64,000 bases of DNA from Bradyrhizobium sp. dw_411 (GTDB taxonomy: Bacteria > Pseudomonadota > Alphaproteobacteria > Rhizobiales > Xanthobacteraceae): assembly GCF_018449695.1 (NCBI RefSeq), contig NZ_JAAVUY010000002.1, forward strand, positions 124,001-188,000. Direction: 5' to 3'. Both the position numbers and the translations under genes were made by a program. This document shows, piece by piece, positions 8,693-18,056 of this stretch. The notes beneath the pieces are model-generated. The model made no database searches. It had not been told where the DNA came from and saw nothing but the letters and a program-made list of their open reading frames with translations. Each line of letters opens with the position of its first letter. The stretch's first letter is position 1.

Positions 8693-8914
8693 CTACTCTC
8701 GGGAAAGCCTATTGAGCAGCGAGGCCACGTCTTGCAGTCGCCCTGTCTCATAAATGATCTGTTCGATATCCATCGAAACCGTCACGCCCTCGGCGATGCT
8801 GCCCGCCAGCGCGCAGGCCTCGGCTGCCTTGGCGATCCGCGCCGCCTCGTCCAGCCGACGATGGATTTCGGTAAGAATGATGGTGATGGTCTTTTCGGCA
8901 ATTGCGCGGTCCAT
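8693..8914 (-). CDS. Small conserved island protein, unknown
   Basis: The protein has 73 residues and is mostly helical, rich in Ala, Glu and Ile (ACALAGSIAEGVTVSMDIEQ), with no membrane segment or Cys. It lies 95 bp upstream of the DUF3489 gene, on the same strand. From memory, small proteins like this often head DUF3489-DUF2924-recombinase clusters. No function can be assigned. Confidence 0.6.
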   Translation of the reverse strand: MDRAIAEKTITIILTEIHRRLDEAARIAKAAEACALAGSIAEGVTVSMDIEQIIYETGRLQDVASLLNRLSRE

Positions 8915-9066
8915 GCTGTCCTCCCGTTGCGAGGGACAGTAGTGCTCGACAATCCCGGGCAGTCGAGCAAAACCGGAGCAATCTTGTGGCTCTTATCAGG
9001 CCTCCCGAAGCACTAAATGCTCGAGCCAAAGTTGGGCGAAGCGGCCAGGAATAATCGTGGAAATGC

Positions 9067-9342
9067 CTATTTAGCGGAGCCTTTGTGGGCCGATTTCGTT
9101 GGGGTTTCCCCCGCGACGAACTCCCGGAAGAGCTTTCCCGGATCGCCGCCTACAGCCCGCACGATCGCGATAAATTCGATCATATCAATCCGGCGTTCGC
9201 CACCCTCATATTTGGCCACAAACGACTGCGGTTTACCGAGCTTTTTAGCCAATACCTGTTGGCGAATTTCGGCTTTCTTCCGCAGTGCGACAAGCAGCGC
9301 GATGAGGCGTTCATATTCCGGGGATTTGAGGGACTTCTGCAT
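9067..9342 (-). CDS. XRE-family helix-turn-helix regulator
   Basis: The protein has 91 residues. It opens with a helix (SPEYERLIALLVALRKKAEI) and a phage-repressor-like HTH: RQQVLAKKLGKPQSFVAKYE, then GERRIDMIEFIAIVRAVGGD. This is the compact XRE fold used by phage and toxin-antitoxin repressors. It is the first minus-strand gene upstream of the recombinase group and may control that group (inference). No toxin gene is adjacent, so an antitoxin role is not supported. Confidence 0.8.
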   Translation of the reverse strand: MQKSLKSPEYERLIALLVALRKKAEIRQQVLAKKLGKPQSFVAKYEGGERRIDMIEFIAIVRAVGGDPGKLFREFVAGETPTKSAHKGSAK

Positions 9343-9496
9343 ATGCCGCCAAGGCCGTGAATCGGCGGCAGGAAATCTGATCCCATAAAAGGATTATCCC
9401 AAAACTGGATATATTCCGAAAAGCGAGCTATGTGTGCCGGGACAACTTTGAGGGCGGGAGCCTGACGGTTCCGATCACAAAAAGGGAGATTTCGGC

Positions 9497-10348
9497 GTGG
9501 CGAGTTTCTTCAAGCTTTCCGGAAAGGCAATTTGTCTCGCGGCAATACTGATCCAATCGTTACAAGGATCCGCCCAAGCGCAAGACCGTCAATTTCGCTT
9601 TCAGCTCAGCGCGAGCTCCGACCCGTATCCTACTATTAGAGGGCTGACTGATTTGCCGGATGGAACCAAGGTTATGGTGACGCTTCTGAAACCGCATCTC
9701 CCGGACGGTCAGCAACGAATGGCGAGAGGTCTACCAGCTTGCGAAGACATGTGTGGTCCGGCCGAAGTTCGGCAAAAGCCGTATGTTGACCCGGTGGTGA
9801 GGAACGGCAGTTTCATTGCGGGTCCTTTTTCGTTTGGCGATCACCCCCTAAAACCAGACACCTATCCCATCCGCATTACTATCGTTCCTGAGAAGATCAC
9901 CGAAGCTAGTTTGGATGCGATGAACCATCCGGTTTATTTCGGCGAAATCCGGATACCTGGTGACGGCGACCGCGAACAACCTCCGAAAAAAAGAGAAAAC
10001 TGGCAGAGCATCAATCTTCCACCCAACCTTGACGGCAAGATGTACGCCTACGATAAAAACTCGATCGCTCTCACGAGGGACGCACGCGGTGCAATCTCTG
10101 GAGCCGAAATGTTGGTTCGCGTAATACGCGGTGACGAATCCATTCTTGGAAAGCAGGTATTGTTCAGTTTCTTATGCGACGGCAGCAGACTATTTCGGAT
10201 CAATCACTCCAGCCCTATTTCGTTCCAATCTCGGTTACCCACTCAAGAAGGACAACTGGCAAATCTTGCTTGCGCAGCGGCTCGATGCGAGATTTCCAGA
10301 CAGCAAAACAATGGCAGCTCTTTATGTTCTAGAACTGACAATCGCTAA
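9497..10348 (+). CDS. Secreted protein of unknown function, C-terminal surface-adhesin-E-like domain possible
   Basis: The protein has 283 residues from GTG 9497, with GGGAG 8 nt upstream. A signal peptide ends near SAQAQ. The middle part has SDPYPTIRGLTDLPDGTKV and paired Cys (PACEDMCGP), suggesting a beta domain with a disulphide. The C-terminal part, W-Q-S-I then MYAYDKNSIALTRD and FLCDGSRLFRI, resembles the small surface-adhesin protein E fold seen in many periplasmic proteins. That similarity is by eye. It is the only plus-strand gene in this island and could be cargo. Confidence 0.6.
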   Translation: MASFFKLSGKAICLAAILIQSLQGSAQAQDRQFRFQLSASSDPYPTIRGLTDLPDGTKVMVTLLKPHLPDGQQRMARGLPACEDMCGPAEVRQKPYVDPVVRNGSFIAGPFSFGDHPLKPDTYPIRITIVPEKITEASLDAMNHPVYFGEIRIPGDGDREQPPKKRENWQSINLPPNLDGKMYAYDKNSIALTRDARGAISGAEMLVRVIRGDESILGKQVLFSFLCDGSRLFRINHSSPISFQSRLPTQEGQLANLACAAARCEISRQQNNGSSLCSRTDNR

Positions 10349-10393
10349 TGCCGCCTCCGCGACGGCGATAGCAACCCATTGTTCTTTCCATGG

Positions 10394-10786
10394 CTAGTAG
10401 ATCCGCTGCACCATCGAACGGTACACTTCGGCCAGTTCGTCAGGAGACGCGTCAACCGGAATTTTGGTCGGTACCTTAGAGGTTTCTGGAATCTCGTCGT
10501 ACAATTCAAGCAAGAATCGGGCTGCTCTCAAATCGCCTTTTAGTCCTGATTTGAGGACCTGCTTAAATAGCGCTTCGAGTGCAGTTATCGTCCGCTTTTT
10601 GCCGCCTATTTCGATCGTAAGCTTCTGCTCCAAAGCTTCCTTGAGCATGGCATTTTGATCTTTTTTCTCGCGCCGCCTTCCTTTCGGATTCCCGCTCTGA
10701 CCAGGCTTAAATCGTGTCGATTTAGGCGGGCGTCCCCAGCCGACTTCATAGTCGGTGCGGCTACGTCTAGCTGGTGCTTTTCGCAT
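10394..10786 (-). CDS. DUF5681 domain protein
   Basis: The protein has 130 residues. The N-terminal signature YEVGWGRPPKSTRFKPGQSG then NPKGRRR is the DUF5681 motif. A helical domain (LKEALEQKLTIEIGGKKRTI) follows. Such proteins occur in phages and islands beside DNA methyltransferases or terminases and probably bind DNA. It starts 20 bp inside the 3' end of the ParB-methyltransferase gene, so the two are co-transcribed. Confidence 0.85.
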   Translation of the reverse strand: MRKAPARRSRTDYEVGWGRPPKSTRFKPGQSGNPKGRRREKKDQNAMLKEALEQKLTIEIGGKKRTITALEALFKQVLKSGLKGDLRAARFLLELYDEIPETSKVPTKIPVDASPDELAEVYRSMVQRIY

Positions 10787-12236
10787 TTTTGTGACTCCTG
10801 CGCGGCTTCAGAGGGTTGGATAATCCATCGCAAATTTCGTCGAACGTTTTTCCGGTTGATTCGAGAATAGCGTCCTCTCTGGTGGCTCGCTGCCAACGGC
10901 GTATTGTGACGTCGACGTATTTGGGATCAATTTCGATGCAGTAGGCTCGACGCCCCACTTGTTGCGCGGCCAGAAGCGAGCTACCGGATCCTGCAAAACT
11001 GTCGAGAATGATAGATCCCCGGCGCGAGCAGTCCTTCATTGCATCCGCAATGAGCGCGATGGGTTTTACCGTTGGATGCAACTTCAGTTCGTCCATCCGG
11101 CCGGCCTTAAAGGAATTTGCACCTGCGTAGGTCCATACGTTGCTTCGGTTCCGGCCGTTTTGTCCGAGTTCAAAAGTGTTGATGTGTCGCGCTTTGCCGC
11201 GTTTATAAACGAACACCATCTCGTGTTGATTGCGATAAAAGCTGCCTTGCCCGGCATTGGTTTTGGTCCAGACGCAGATATTTTTTAGTTCGTCAAAAAT
11301 GCTTGCGCCGGCGTCGAGCAATTCCGGGGTGTGCCTCCAGTCCATGCAAATGTAAACGATTCCACCGTCCTTCACGTTCCGCGCGGTTGCACCAAGCGTC
11401 TCTCTCAGGAATTGAGTGAATTGAGGTGACGTCATTTCGCCGGACGCGTGGGCAAATTCTCGGTGCTTGGTCTGTCCGCGCCCACCGACGTGGCCGTTTA
11501 CCTTGACGTTGTAAGGCGGATCGAGAAATGCCATCTCCGCGGTTTCAGGTCCCATGAGGTTCGCGTACACTTCCCGATCACGGGCGTCGCCGACAATAAT
11601 CCGATGATCGCCGAGGACAAAAAGATCGCCTGGCTTGGCAACGGCGACCTCTTCGGGCTCTGGAATTTCGTCCGCCGGATCTGAGCGGCGCTCGACAAAG
11701 TCCCCCATTAATGAGTCAATTTCGCCGGGATCGAAGCCAGTTATGTCAAGATCGAGTCCAATCTCGGGGAGAGCGATCTGGAGTGCTTCCAGTTCCAACG
11801 CAAGCAGTTCGCGATCCCAGCCCGAATTTTCCGCGAGCTTGTTGTCGGCCAACATGAACGCTCGGATTTCAGCTTCACTCAAATCTGTGACGGCGATCGT
11901 TGGTACTGTTTTGAGACCAAGCAACTTCGCACTTGAAGCGCGGGCGTGACCGGCAATGATGTTTCGACGGCCATCCACGATGATCGGATTTATGAAGCCA
12001 AACGTTTTCATGGCTTGCGCGAGTTGTTCGATTTGCCGCTTTGAATGAGTGCGAGCGTTTCGATCCATGGGCTTCAGCGCACTGAGTGGCAGCATTTCGA
12101 TCTGTCGCGGACTGATGCGATCCTCGGCCGCCAGCCGGACAGCACCCACATGTCGCGGTTTCAAAGTCCGTGCTTTAGAAACCTGAATATGGGTTTCATT
12201 CGGGCGAAGTTTAGAAAGTGAAGCAGCACGTTTCAT
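10767..12236 (-). CDS. ParB-like nuclease domain fused to site-specific DNA methyltransferase
   Basis: The protein has 489 residues. The ParB/Srx-like domain (about residues 45-150) shows LPLSALKPMDRNARTHS, INPIIVDGRRNIIAGHARA and MLADNKLAENSGWD. The methyltransferase domain (about 205-460) has DPPYNV (motif IV) before LDSFAGSGSSLLAAQQVG (SAM-binding motif I) and HPTVKP, so motif order is that of beta-type N6-adenine/N4-cytosine enzymes. No restriction enzyme is nearby. It is probably an orphan modification enzyme of the island, possibly protecting element DNA or marking the host (inference). Confidence 0.9.
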   Translation of the reverse strand: MKRAASLSKLRPNETHIQVSKARTLKPRHVGAVRLAAEDRISPRQIEMLPLSALKPMDRNARTHSKRQIEQLAQAMKTFGFINPIIVDGRRNIIAGHARASSAKLLGLKTVPTIAVTDLSEAEIRAFMLADNKLAENSGWDRELLALELEALQIALPEIGLDLDITGFDPGEIDSLMGDFVERRSDPADEIPEPEEVAVAKPGDLFVLGDHRIIVGDARDREVYANLMGPETAEMAFLDPPYNVKVNGHVGGRGQTKHREFAHASGEMTSPQFTQFLRETLGATARNVKDGGIVYICMDWRHTPELLDAGASIFDELKNICVWTKTNAGQGSFYRNQHEMVFVYKRGKARHINTFELGQNGRNRSNVWTYAGANSFKAGRMDELKLHPTVKPIALIADAMKDCSRRGSIILDSFAGSGSSLLAAQQVGRRAYCIEIDPKYVDVTIRRWQRATREDAILESTGKTFDEICDGLSNPLKPRRSHKNAKSTS

Positions 12237-12266
12237 TTGTCACCTTTGCCGGTAGCTAGTCTGGGT

Positions 12267-12917
12267 TTATCCGGGACGACCGCGCTTCTGCGGCTTTGTT
12301 AGCTCCAGTTTCTGCGTCAGCTCGTGGGCGAGGACGGTTAGCTCGAACATGCTTGAGCCCCCTCCGACGCCTTTGGTCGTTTCGAAGATCCAACTGGTTG
12401 CCTTCTCCAGTCTGGAATGAACGGCGCAGGCATAAGGTGCGTTTTCCTGCTCCGCTGACATTTTATAATGAGAGACGATACTCAAAAAGGCTGGCTTCGT
12501 CGTCTCGAAGACAGCAGATCCGGGGACGAATTTTTGCCTCAATACGTTTCGATCAAACAGAGTTGCCGGATCCATTTTCAAAATTCGTCCGTGCTCCTTT
12601 TCGAGTTCAGGTCTGACATGTCGCAAAACCGACACCGCGAACCGTTGTGGCCAGTTGTGCCACATCAGCTGAAGGCCCTGCAGCAGTGCGAAAGCTTCGT
12701 ATGCCGAAAACCAGACCTCGAACCCTGTGCCTGGAGGACTTTTATCGAAGAAAGCATAGTTTCGGGCTTCGCGATCGTCCGAATTTGGAGCGCATCCCAA
12801 GAGTCGATCCGTGTCGAGTAACCGCTTGATGCGAGTTCTCAACGCTAAACTCGGTCGATTGGTGCCCCGCTCAATCAAGTCTGAAATCGCCGCTTCGATT
12901 TGGTTGCGCTTGTACAT
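12267..12917 (-). CDS. Unknown island protein
   Basis: The protein has 216 residues from ATG 12917 (AGG 6 nt upstream); a TTG-initiated frame to 12953 is longer. It reads as a soluble alpha/beta protein with YAFFDKSPPGTGFEVWFSAY and LMWHNWPQRFAVSVLRHVRP, ending in the basic KPQKRGRPG. No catalytic motif or family was recognised. It is 31 bp upstream of the ParB-methyltransferase gene on the same strand, so probably the first gene of that operon. Confidence 0.65.
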   Translation of the reverse strand: MYKRNQIEAAISDLIERGTNRPSLALRTRIKRLLDTDRLLGCAPNSDDREARNYAFFDKSPPGTGFEVWFSAYEAFALLQGLQLMWHNWPQRFAVSVLRHVRPELEKEHGRILKMDPATLFDRNVLRQKFVPGSAVFETTKPAFLSIVSHYKMSAEQENAPYACAVHSRLEKATSWIFETTKGVGGGSSMFELTVLAHELTQKLELTKPQKRGRPG

Positions 12918-13357
12918 TGAAACCTGAATACGACCTTCAATTTGATTTGTCAATCGCTAGCGGGAGAGGCAGGGCGAAGGAAAGTGCTGGTCGCGATATG
13001 CGTGTCGTCGAAGTCAACGAGCTTGCAGCTTCAACTCTTCGGCTCGCTGCAAGTCACCTAATCAACTTGATTTCTCATTTGAAAATATAATTTCAAGATA
13101 AAATTCAAACGGATGCTGCTGAGGTTTCGCTACAAACACAGGCTATTGCAGCGACGACAGATCTTGGTTCATCGAAATCTTGATTTTGCGGTTTGAAAAA
13201 CAATCAAACTCGCTTGAAATTGAGACACTCATAAATTCGCACAATGGACGTTTATGGAATTGCGCTTGGCCCGGAGACGACTACTGAAGGCCATCCGCTC
13301 TCCCTAAAAGTCTCCCGACGAACTCCTAAAGGTCTGTAGTTCAGATCTACATGCTGT
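12918..13357. other. AT-richer intergenic region at the island border
   Basis: About 440 bp separate the mobile island from the chromosomal cluster. I see no coding frame. The AT-rich segment 13070-13200 contrasts with the surroundings. A 24-bp repeat copy lies at 13238-13261, described separately. Confidence 0.5.
13238..13261. repeat. Dispersed 24-bp repeat, copy A
   Basis: The core AATGGACGTTTATGGAATT is shared with a second copy at 22745-22768; over 24 bp the copies differ at one base. In copy B the arms CATAA and TTATG are inverted around a 7-nt centre, the layout of a tyrosine-recombinase core site. Copy A has CACAA in the left arm. Confidence 0.55.
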
Positions 13358-14788
13358 CTACCACCCTCGCTTGATCTCTACGCCGAGATAGTTTGAATCA
13401 TGCGCGCCGGAATTGCGCAGGGTGTCCCCGACTACGAAATGGACTGCTTCGACGGCAAATGCGGTGGCGCGGTCGATAGTCCAGTCTACCCGAAGCTGGC
13501 CATAGCTTCCCGTATAAGCGCCCGGCCTGCCAGCCGTGTTCGCGACCGGTATATCCGGTTGGGTGTAAACGGCGTCGGCGGTGTTCTCCCGCCATTGGGC
13601 GGCAGCCGCGAGCGTCACCTTCACCGACTGCGACGGATGCAGTGTCAATGACGGCTTGACGTGGATGAAGTTGACGTACCCGGTATAGCCCGCGAGCGTC
13701 AGGTAATAGCCGTTCGGAAACAGCGGATTGAACGTGCCGAAGCGATGGCCGGCGAGGCCGCCGTCGCCGGAAGCGGCGTCGATCTGTATTCCCAGCCGCG
13801 GGCTCCAGTTAATCTGGTTGAATGTGTACCCGGCCATTGAGCCGAATGCCCAGGCCTCGATTTGGTCTATCCCGATGTGCCCGGTCTGGTTCATCGCCTC
13901 GATGTCCCAGTCGAAATGATTGACCGTGCCGTTCGAACGCAGATCCAGGATATCGCGGTTCTCGTTGCCCGCGGCATTCGGAAAGCGCACGTCAGCCTGG
14001 GTGAAGTTGGCATAAAAACCGGTGAGGTTGATCGTGTCCGTAAGCTTTCGCTCCAACCGCACGCCACCAAAAGTCTGCTTGCCGTTGCTGTAGTCGTCGA
14101 ACACTTGGTTATCCTGCACCTGCACCGGATGGCTGTAGAAAGTGATGAAGCGCCAGGGGCCGTTTTCATAATCGGCCCAGCCCGCGTCGTAGGATTGACG
14201 GACGTTGGGACCATCGCGAACCGACACGAAGCGCTGCAGGTCGAAGGCGAATTGCTGACGTCCCAGCCGCAGCTTCAACGTGCCGTCGGCGACAGGCTCG
14301 GTAAGCGCGACGAAAGCCTGTTCGAGGTCGAGCCGGTCCTTGTCGACCGGAGAGATCATGGTCTTCCAGGGCGCGAAGTCGCTCTGAAACTGTACGAACA
14401 CCTGCACCTGTGATGCGATATGAAGATCGGCATGCAGTTCATTACGGTTGATGACGTAATCCTGGTTCTTGTTGGCGCCGGTGCCGAACCCTTGCGCGTT
14501 ATTACCTTCGAATCGTTCGCGGGTGTCCGCGCCGAACGACAGATAGGTGTAGGGATCGACGCTGGACAATCCGATATATTTGAACTCGTCGAACGGCTGC
14601 CGTGCGACGCGCGGGTCTGATAGCACCGACCAGTCCTCCTGCCATCGATTGAACAGGATCGCCGGGCGTTGGGGTACAAGGGTGCTATCGTCCGCTCGCG
14701 CGGCGAGCGGTACGGCTGCACAACACAGCACCGCGGCGGCACATCCCCGTCGGGCTCGAAACAAAAGCTCCGACCAAGAGGCCGCCAT
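13358..14788 (-). CDS. Alginate-export-family outer-membrane porin
   Basis: The protein has 476 residues with a signal peptide ending near LAARA. The mature part resembles the alginate_exp family: FNRWQEDWSVLSDPR, then YLSFGADTRERFE, ELHADLHIASQVQVFVQFQS, LRLGRQQFAF and NGPWRFITFYSHPVQ. These proteins form 18-strand barrels for diffusion of acidic or polar compounds. Here it is the last gene of a detoxification-type operon, 8 bp after the VOC gene, so it more likely admits that pathway's substrate than exports alginate; no alginate genes are present. Confidence 0.8.
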   Translation of the reverse strand: MAASWSELLFRARRGCAAAVLCCAAVPLAARADDSTLVPQRPAILFNRWQEDWSVLSDPRVARQPFDEFKYIGLSSVDPYTYLSFGADTRERFEGNNAQGFGTGANKNQDYVINRNELHADLHIASQVQVFVQFQSDFAPWKTMISPVDKDRLDLEQAFVALTEPVADGTLKLRLGRQQFAFDLQRFVSVRDGPNVRQSYDAGWADYENGPWRFITFYSHPVQVQDNQVFDDYSNGKQTFGGVRLERKLTDTINLTGFYANFTQADVRFPNAAGNENRDILDLRSNGTVNHFDWDIEAMNQTGHIGIDQIEAWAFGSMAGYTFNQINWSPRLGIQIDAASGDGGLAGHRFGTFNPLFPNGYYLTLAGYTGYVNFIHVKPSLTLHPSQSVKVTLAAAAQWRENTADAVYTQPDIPVANTAGRPGAYTGSYGQLRVDWTIDRATAFAVEAVHFVVGDTLRNSGAHDSNYLGVEIKRGW

Positions 14789-14796
14789 CTAAACTC

Positions 14797-15696
14797 CTAT
14801 TTGGGCGCAGTCGCATGAATCTCGGCGATATATCCGCCGGGGAATTGTACTATAGCCGCCATGCGGCCGCCTGATCCATAGGGCTCGACCAGCGTCGTAA
14901 CGCCGGCCGCCCTGGCTTTCGCCAACGTTCCCTGAAGGTCGGCAACCTCGTAGCCTGTCAATTCGCGGCCATAGGGATAAGGCAACAGACCGTCCGTGAT
15001 GAGCACGGTGATCCTGCCGAACACGGATTCGATGCGGACCCGGCGATAGGTGTCCTTGGGTCGGCCGATCTCGACGCCGGGGGCGCGCACCTCGTCGGAG
15101 ACGACCTTGCCGTGCGAGAAACGCAGGAAACTGCGAACGAAGGCGTCGGCGCGATCCGGCGAAACGTAGACGCGGTTTTCCGGGACGGTCTCGTAGGCCG
15201 CGTAGTTGGGTTTGGTCGTATGCCAGTAAATCTGCATGTTGACGCCACCCGGCCACTGGATCACCGCATCGCGACCGATCGGGTCAGGGAAAGCCGATAC
15301 CAGAACGTCTGCGCCGGCGGCGCGCGCGGCCTTAAGCGCCGCATCCAAGTCCGTGACGAGATAGCCAGTTCGCTCGGCCCCGAACGGATAGGGTATCGGT
15401 GTCCTGAAGCCGAACAGCGAAACCGTGCCGACCGGCGTCTGGATCAATTGCGATGAGGTGCTGCTTGGGGTCGGCGTCACCGTCACGACAACCTGCTTGG
15501 TGCTTTGGCCGCCAAAAGTGGCCGTGAAGCTCGCGACGAATTTATCGACATCGTCAGGCGCGACATAGACATGCGTGGTGTCATACTGCGCGCTGACCCC
15601 CAACAAGGGCGATGCATCGCGTGCAAGCGCGGCATGGCCGGCGCCGAGGGCAGCGACGATGGAGACTAAACTGACAAACAGGCCGGACCGGACCAT
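14797..15696 (-). CDS. Exported VOC (glyoxalase-fold) protein
   Basis: The protein has 299 residues from ATG 15696, where AAGGAG sits 7 nt upstream. A signal peptide (about residues 1-26, ending AALARD) precedes two vicinal-oxygen-chelate modules. Each ends in a similar motif: VIQWPGGVNMQIYWHT and IVQFPGGYIAEIHAT. The repeats YPFGAERTGYLVTDLDAAL and YPYGRELTGYEVADLQGTL show an internal duplication. The Glu or His positions fit a metal site, but the reaction (dioxygenase, lyase or binding protein) cannot be told. It is likely in one operon with the downstream porin and upstream DoxX. Confidence 0.7.
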   Translation of the reverse strand: MVRSGLFVSLVSIVAALGAGHAALARDASPLLGVSAQYDTTHVYVAPDDVDKFVASFTATFGGQSTKQVVVTVTPTPSSTSSQLIQTPVGTVSLFGFRTPIPYPFGAERTGYLVTDLDAALKAARAAGADVLVSAFPDPIGRDAVIQWPGGVNMQIYWHTTKPNYAAYETVPENRVYVSPDRADAFVRSFLRFSHGKVVSDEVRAPGVEIGRPKDTYRRVRIESVFGRITVLITDGLLPYPYGRELTGYEVADLQGTLAKARAAGVTTLVEPYGSGGRMAAIVQFPGGYIAEIHATAPK

Positions 15697-15745
15697 GGGT
15701 AAGCTCCTTGACGGGGGTAAGCGTGCAGGGAAAGTGCCATCGCCT

Positions 15746-16171
15746 TTATCCAGCTTTGGCGTGGGCTGCTTGCATCGAAACCAGGACAAGTCCGGCGATC
15801 AGCCCAAGATGTTCAAAAAACGCGTTCAATTCCATGAAGCGCTCGTGGCCGGTCATTATCCAGAAACTGTTCGCGGTCGCCATTGCGACAGCGGTCAGCA
15901 CGCCAAGGCCGCCGGCACCGAACCATACGAACCTCCCGGATATTACCAGCAGTGAGCCGCCGAGTTCGACGGTTAACGCCAGTGCCGCCCAGAGCCAGCC
16001 GGGATAAAGCCCGAAATGTTCCTGTTCTGCGATCGCCGCGCTGAAGTCGGAAAGTTTTGTCAGGCCGCCGATAATGTAAGCGGACACCAGCGCGAGACGT
16101 GCGGCATGCCACATCCATGGCCACGCGAGGACAGACCAAACCCATCCCGGCGTGTCGGCGCGCGCGTTCAT
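15746..16171 (-). CDS. DoxX-family membrane protein
   Basis: The protein has 141 residues from ATG 16171; the longer frame to 16270 overlaps the amidohydrolase gene heavily and is unlikely. Four membrane helices are visible, with RLALVSAYIIGGLTKLSDF and EHFGLYPGWLWAALALTVEL, the layout of DoxX/DoxD proteins. These are membrane proteins found in oxidoreductase and stress-response operons, with roles in quinone or thiol redox in some cases. It starts just before the stop of the amidohydrolase gene (1-bp gap), so it is translationally linked. Confidence 0.75.
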   Translation of the reverse strand: MNARADTPGWVWSVLAWPWMWHAARLALVSAYIIGGLTKLSDFSAAIAEQEHFGLYPGWLWAALALTVELGGSLLVISGRFVWFGAGGLGVLTAVAMATANSFWIMTGHERFMELNAFFEHLGLIAGLVLVSMQAAHAKAG

Positions 16172-16172
16172 G

Positions 16173-18056
16173 TCAAACTGCCCAGCAAGCGCAGCCCAGC
16201 GCACCCCAGAAGCTCTTGAGGTCCGCGATCGGCAATTTGGCCGACCAAGCCGTGGCGTGATCATGGCCATGGATGGTGCAATTATTGGCGCAACCGCACT
16301 GGCTCATCGCCTGCATCCGCATCGCCGTGGCGGGCTTATCTTGCGCGGCCCAGGCAGCATACCCGCCAAAGCTGCGCACCGGCGACCAGTCCGGCATTGC
16401 CGGCGGCGGCGCGGCCTTGTCATGGGTTTTGAAACCGCCCGCAGCATAGACGATTCTGCCGCCGACGATGGTCAGATCCGAGGTGATGTCCGCGATCTCA
16501 GCCTCACCGCAGGAAAAGAAATCCCGGTCGGGCACCACGAGGTCAGCCAATTGCCCGACTTCAATGCGGCCCTTCTTGCCTTCTTCATTCGAGAACCAGG
16601 TGACGTTCTCCGTCCACATCCGCAGCGCGGTCTCGCGATCGAGACAATTGCGTTGCGGGGTGATCCGCAAACCGCCAACGGTCTTGCCGGTGATCAGCCA
16701 TGCCAGCGACACCCATGGATTATAGGAAGCGACCCGCGTCGCGTCGGTCCCCGCCGACGTCTTGATGCCCTTGGCCAGAAACTTTGCGACCGGAGGCGCT
16801 GCCTCCGCTGCGCCGAAACCATAACGCTCGACGAAATATTCGCCCTGATAGGCCATGCGGTGCTGAACGGCGATGCCGCCGCCAAGCGCGGCGATGCGGT
16901 CGATCGACTGGTCCGAGATGGTTTCGGCATGGTCGAAAAACCAGTGCAGGCCCTCAAGCGGGATGTCTTGATTGACCTTCTCGAACACGTCGAGCGCGCG
17001 CGAGATGGTCTCGTCATAGGTGGCGTGCAACCGCCACGGCCACTTATTCTGCACCAGAATCCGGACAACTTCTTCCAACTCTCCCTCCATCTCCTGGGGC
17101 ATGTCGGGGCGGGCTACCCGGAAATCCTCAAAATCCGCGGCCGAAAACACCAGCATCTCACCGGCGCCATTGTGCCGGAAATAATCGGTGCCCTGCTTGT
17201 ATTTCGAGGTTTTGGTCCAGTTGAGAAAATCGTCCTTCTCGCCCTTCGGCTTTTGAGTGAAGAGATTATAGGCCAGACGGATCGTGAGCTGCCCTTCATC
17301 GCTGAGCTTTTGAATGACGGCGTAGTCTTCTGGATAGTTCTGGAAGCCGCCACCGGCATCGATCGCGCCGGTAACGCCGAGGCGATTAAGTTCGCGCATG
17401 AAATGTCGGGTCGAATTGACCTGGTATTCAAACGGGAGCTTGGGACCTTTCGCCAGCGTCGCATAGAGGATGTTCGCGTTGGGTTTGGCCAATAACAATC
17501 CGGTCGGATTGCCACTAGCGTCGCGGATGATCTCGCCGCCGGGCGGCTCCGGCGTATCCTTGGTATAGCCCACCGCCCGTAACGCCGCGCCGTTCAGGAT
17601 CGCGCGGTCATAGAGATGCAGCAGAAAAACCGGCGTATCCGGCGCGAGTGCGTTGAGCTCATCGATCGTCGGCAGGCGCTTTTCCGCGAATTGATGCTCG
17701 GTAAAGCCGCCGACCACGCGCACCCATTGCGGCGCTGGCGTGATTGCGACCTGACGCTTGAGCATATTCATCGCGTCGGCGAGCGAGCGCACACCGTCCC
17801 AGCGCAGTTCCATGTTGAAGTTGAGGCCGCCGCGGATGATATGGAGATGATTGTCGATCAGCCCCGGCAGTACGCGCTTGCCCTTGAGGTCGATCACTTC
17901 AGTCGAAGGCCCCGCTAGCTTCATGATCTCCTGATCGTGGCCGACGGCGGTGAACACGCCATCCTTGATCGCGACCGCGCTCGCCGTGGGATTGCCGCGG
18001 TCGAGGGTCGTGAACAGACCGCGGTGCAAAATGAGATCGGGTGACGATGAACTCAT
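16173..18056 (-). CDS. Amidohydrolase-3 family metal-dependent hydrolase (YtcJ-like)
   Basis: The protein has 627 residues. Metal-site motifs of the amidohydrolase superfamily are visible: LPGLIDNHLHIIRGG (HxH), LHATYDE, WFFDHAETISD and TSAGTDATR. The small composite beta domain is formed by the N terminus and the GQLADLVVPDRDFF segment. The C-terminal tail has CGCANNCTIHGHDH, a Cys/His cluster. From memory, this cluster is seen in a subset of these enzymes. The natural substrate of this subset is not known. It overlaps the XapX gene by 4 bp and sits with an isochorismatase-type hydrolase, porin, VOC and DoxX genes under a likely AraC regulator. Confidence 0.85.
   Translation of the reverse strand: MSSSSPDLILHRGLFTTLDRGNPTASAVAIKDGVFTAVGHDQEIMKLAGPSTEVIDLKGKRVLPGLIDNHLHIIRGGLNFNMELRWDGVRSLADAMNMLKRQVAITPAPQWVRVVGGFTEHQFAEKRLPTIDELNALAPDTPVFLLHLYDRAILNGAALRAVGYTKDTPEPPGGEIIRDASGNPTGLLLAKPNANILYATLAKGPKLPFEYQVNSTRHFMRELNRLGVTGAIDAGGGFQNYPEDYAVIQKLSDEGQLTIRLAYNLFTQKPKGEKDDFLNWTKTSKYKQGTDYFRHNGAGEMLVFSAADFEDFRVARPDMPQEMEGELEEVVRILVQNKWPWRLHATYDETISRALDVFEKVNQDIPLEGLHWFFDHAETISDQSIDRIAALGGGIAVQHRMAYQGEYFVERYGFGAAEAAPPVAKFLAKGIKTSAGTDATRVASYNPWVSLAWLITGKTVGGLRITPQRNCLDRETALRMWTENVTWFSNEEGKKGRIEVGQLADLVVPDRDFFSCGEAEIADITSDLTIVGGRIVYAAGGFKTHDKAAPPPAMPDWSPVRSFGGYAAWAAQDKPATAMRMQAMSQCGCANNCTIHGHDHATAWSAKLPIADLKSFWGALGCACWAV

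Noticed and set aside
10131..10397. 88-residue frame overlapping the end of the secreted protein gene
   Set aside because: I checked it as a possible frameshifted continuation; the main frame keeps adhesin-E-like sequence almost to its stop, so a frameshift is not needed.
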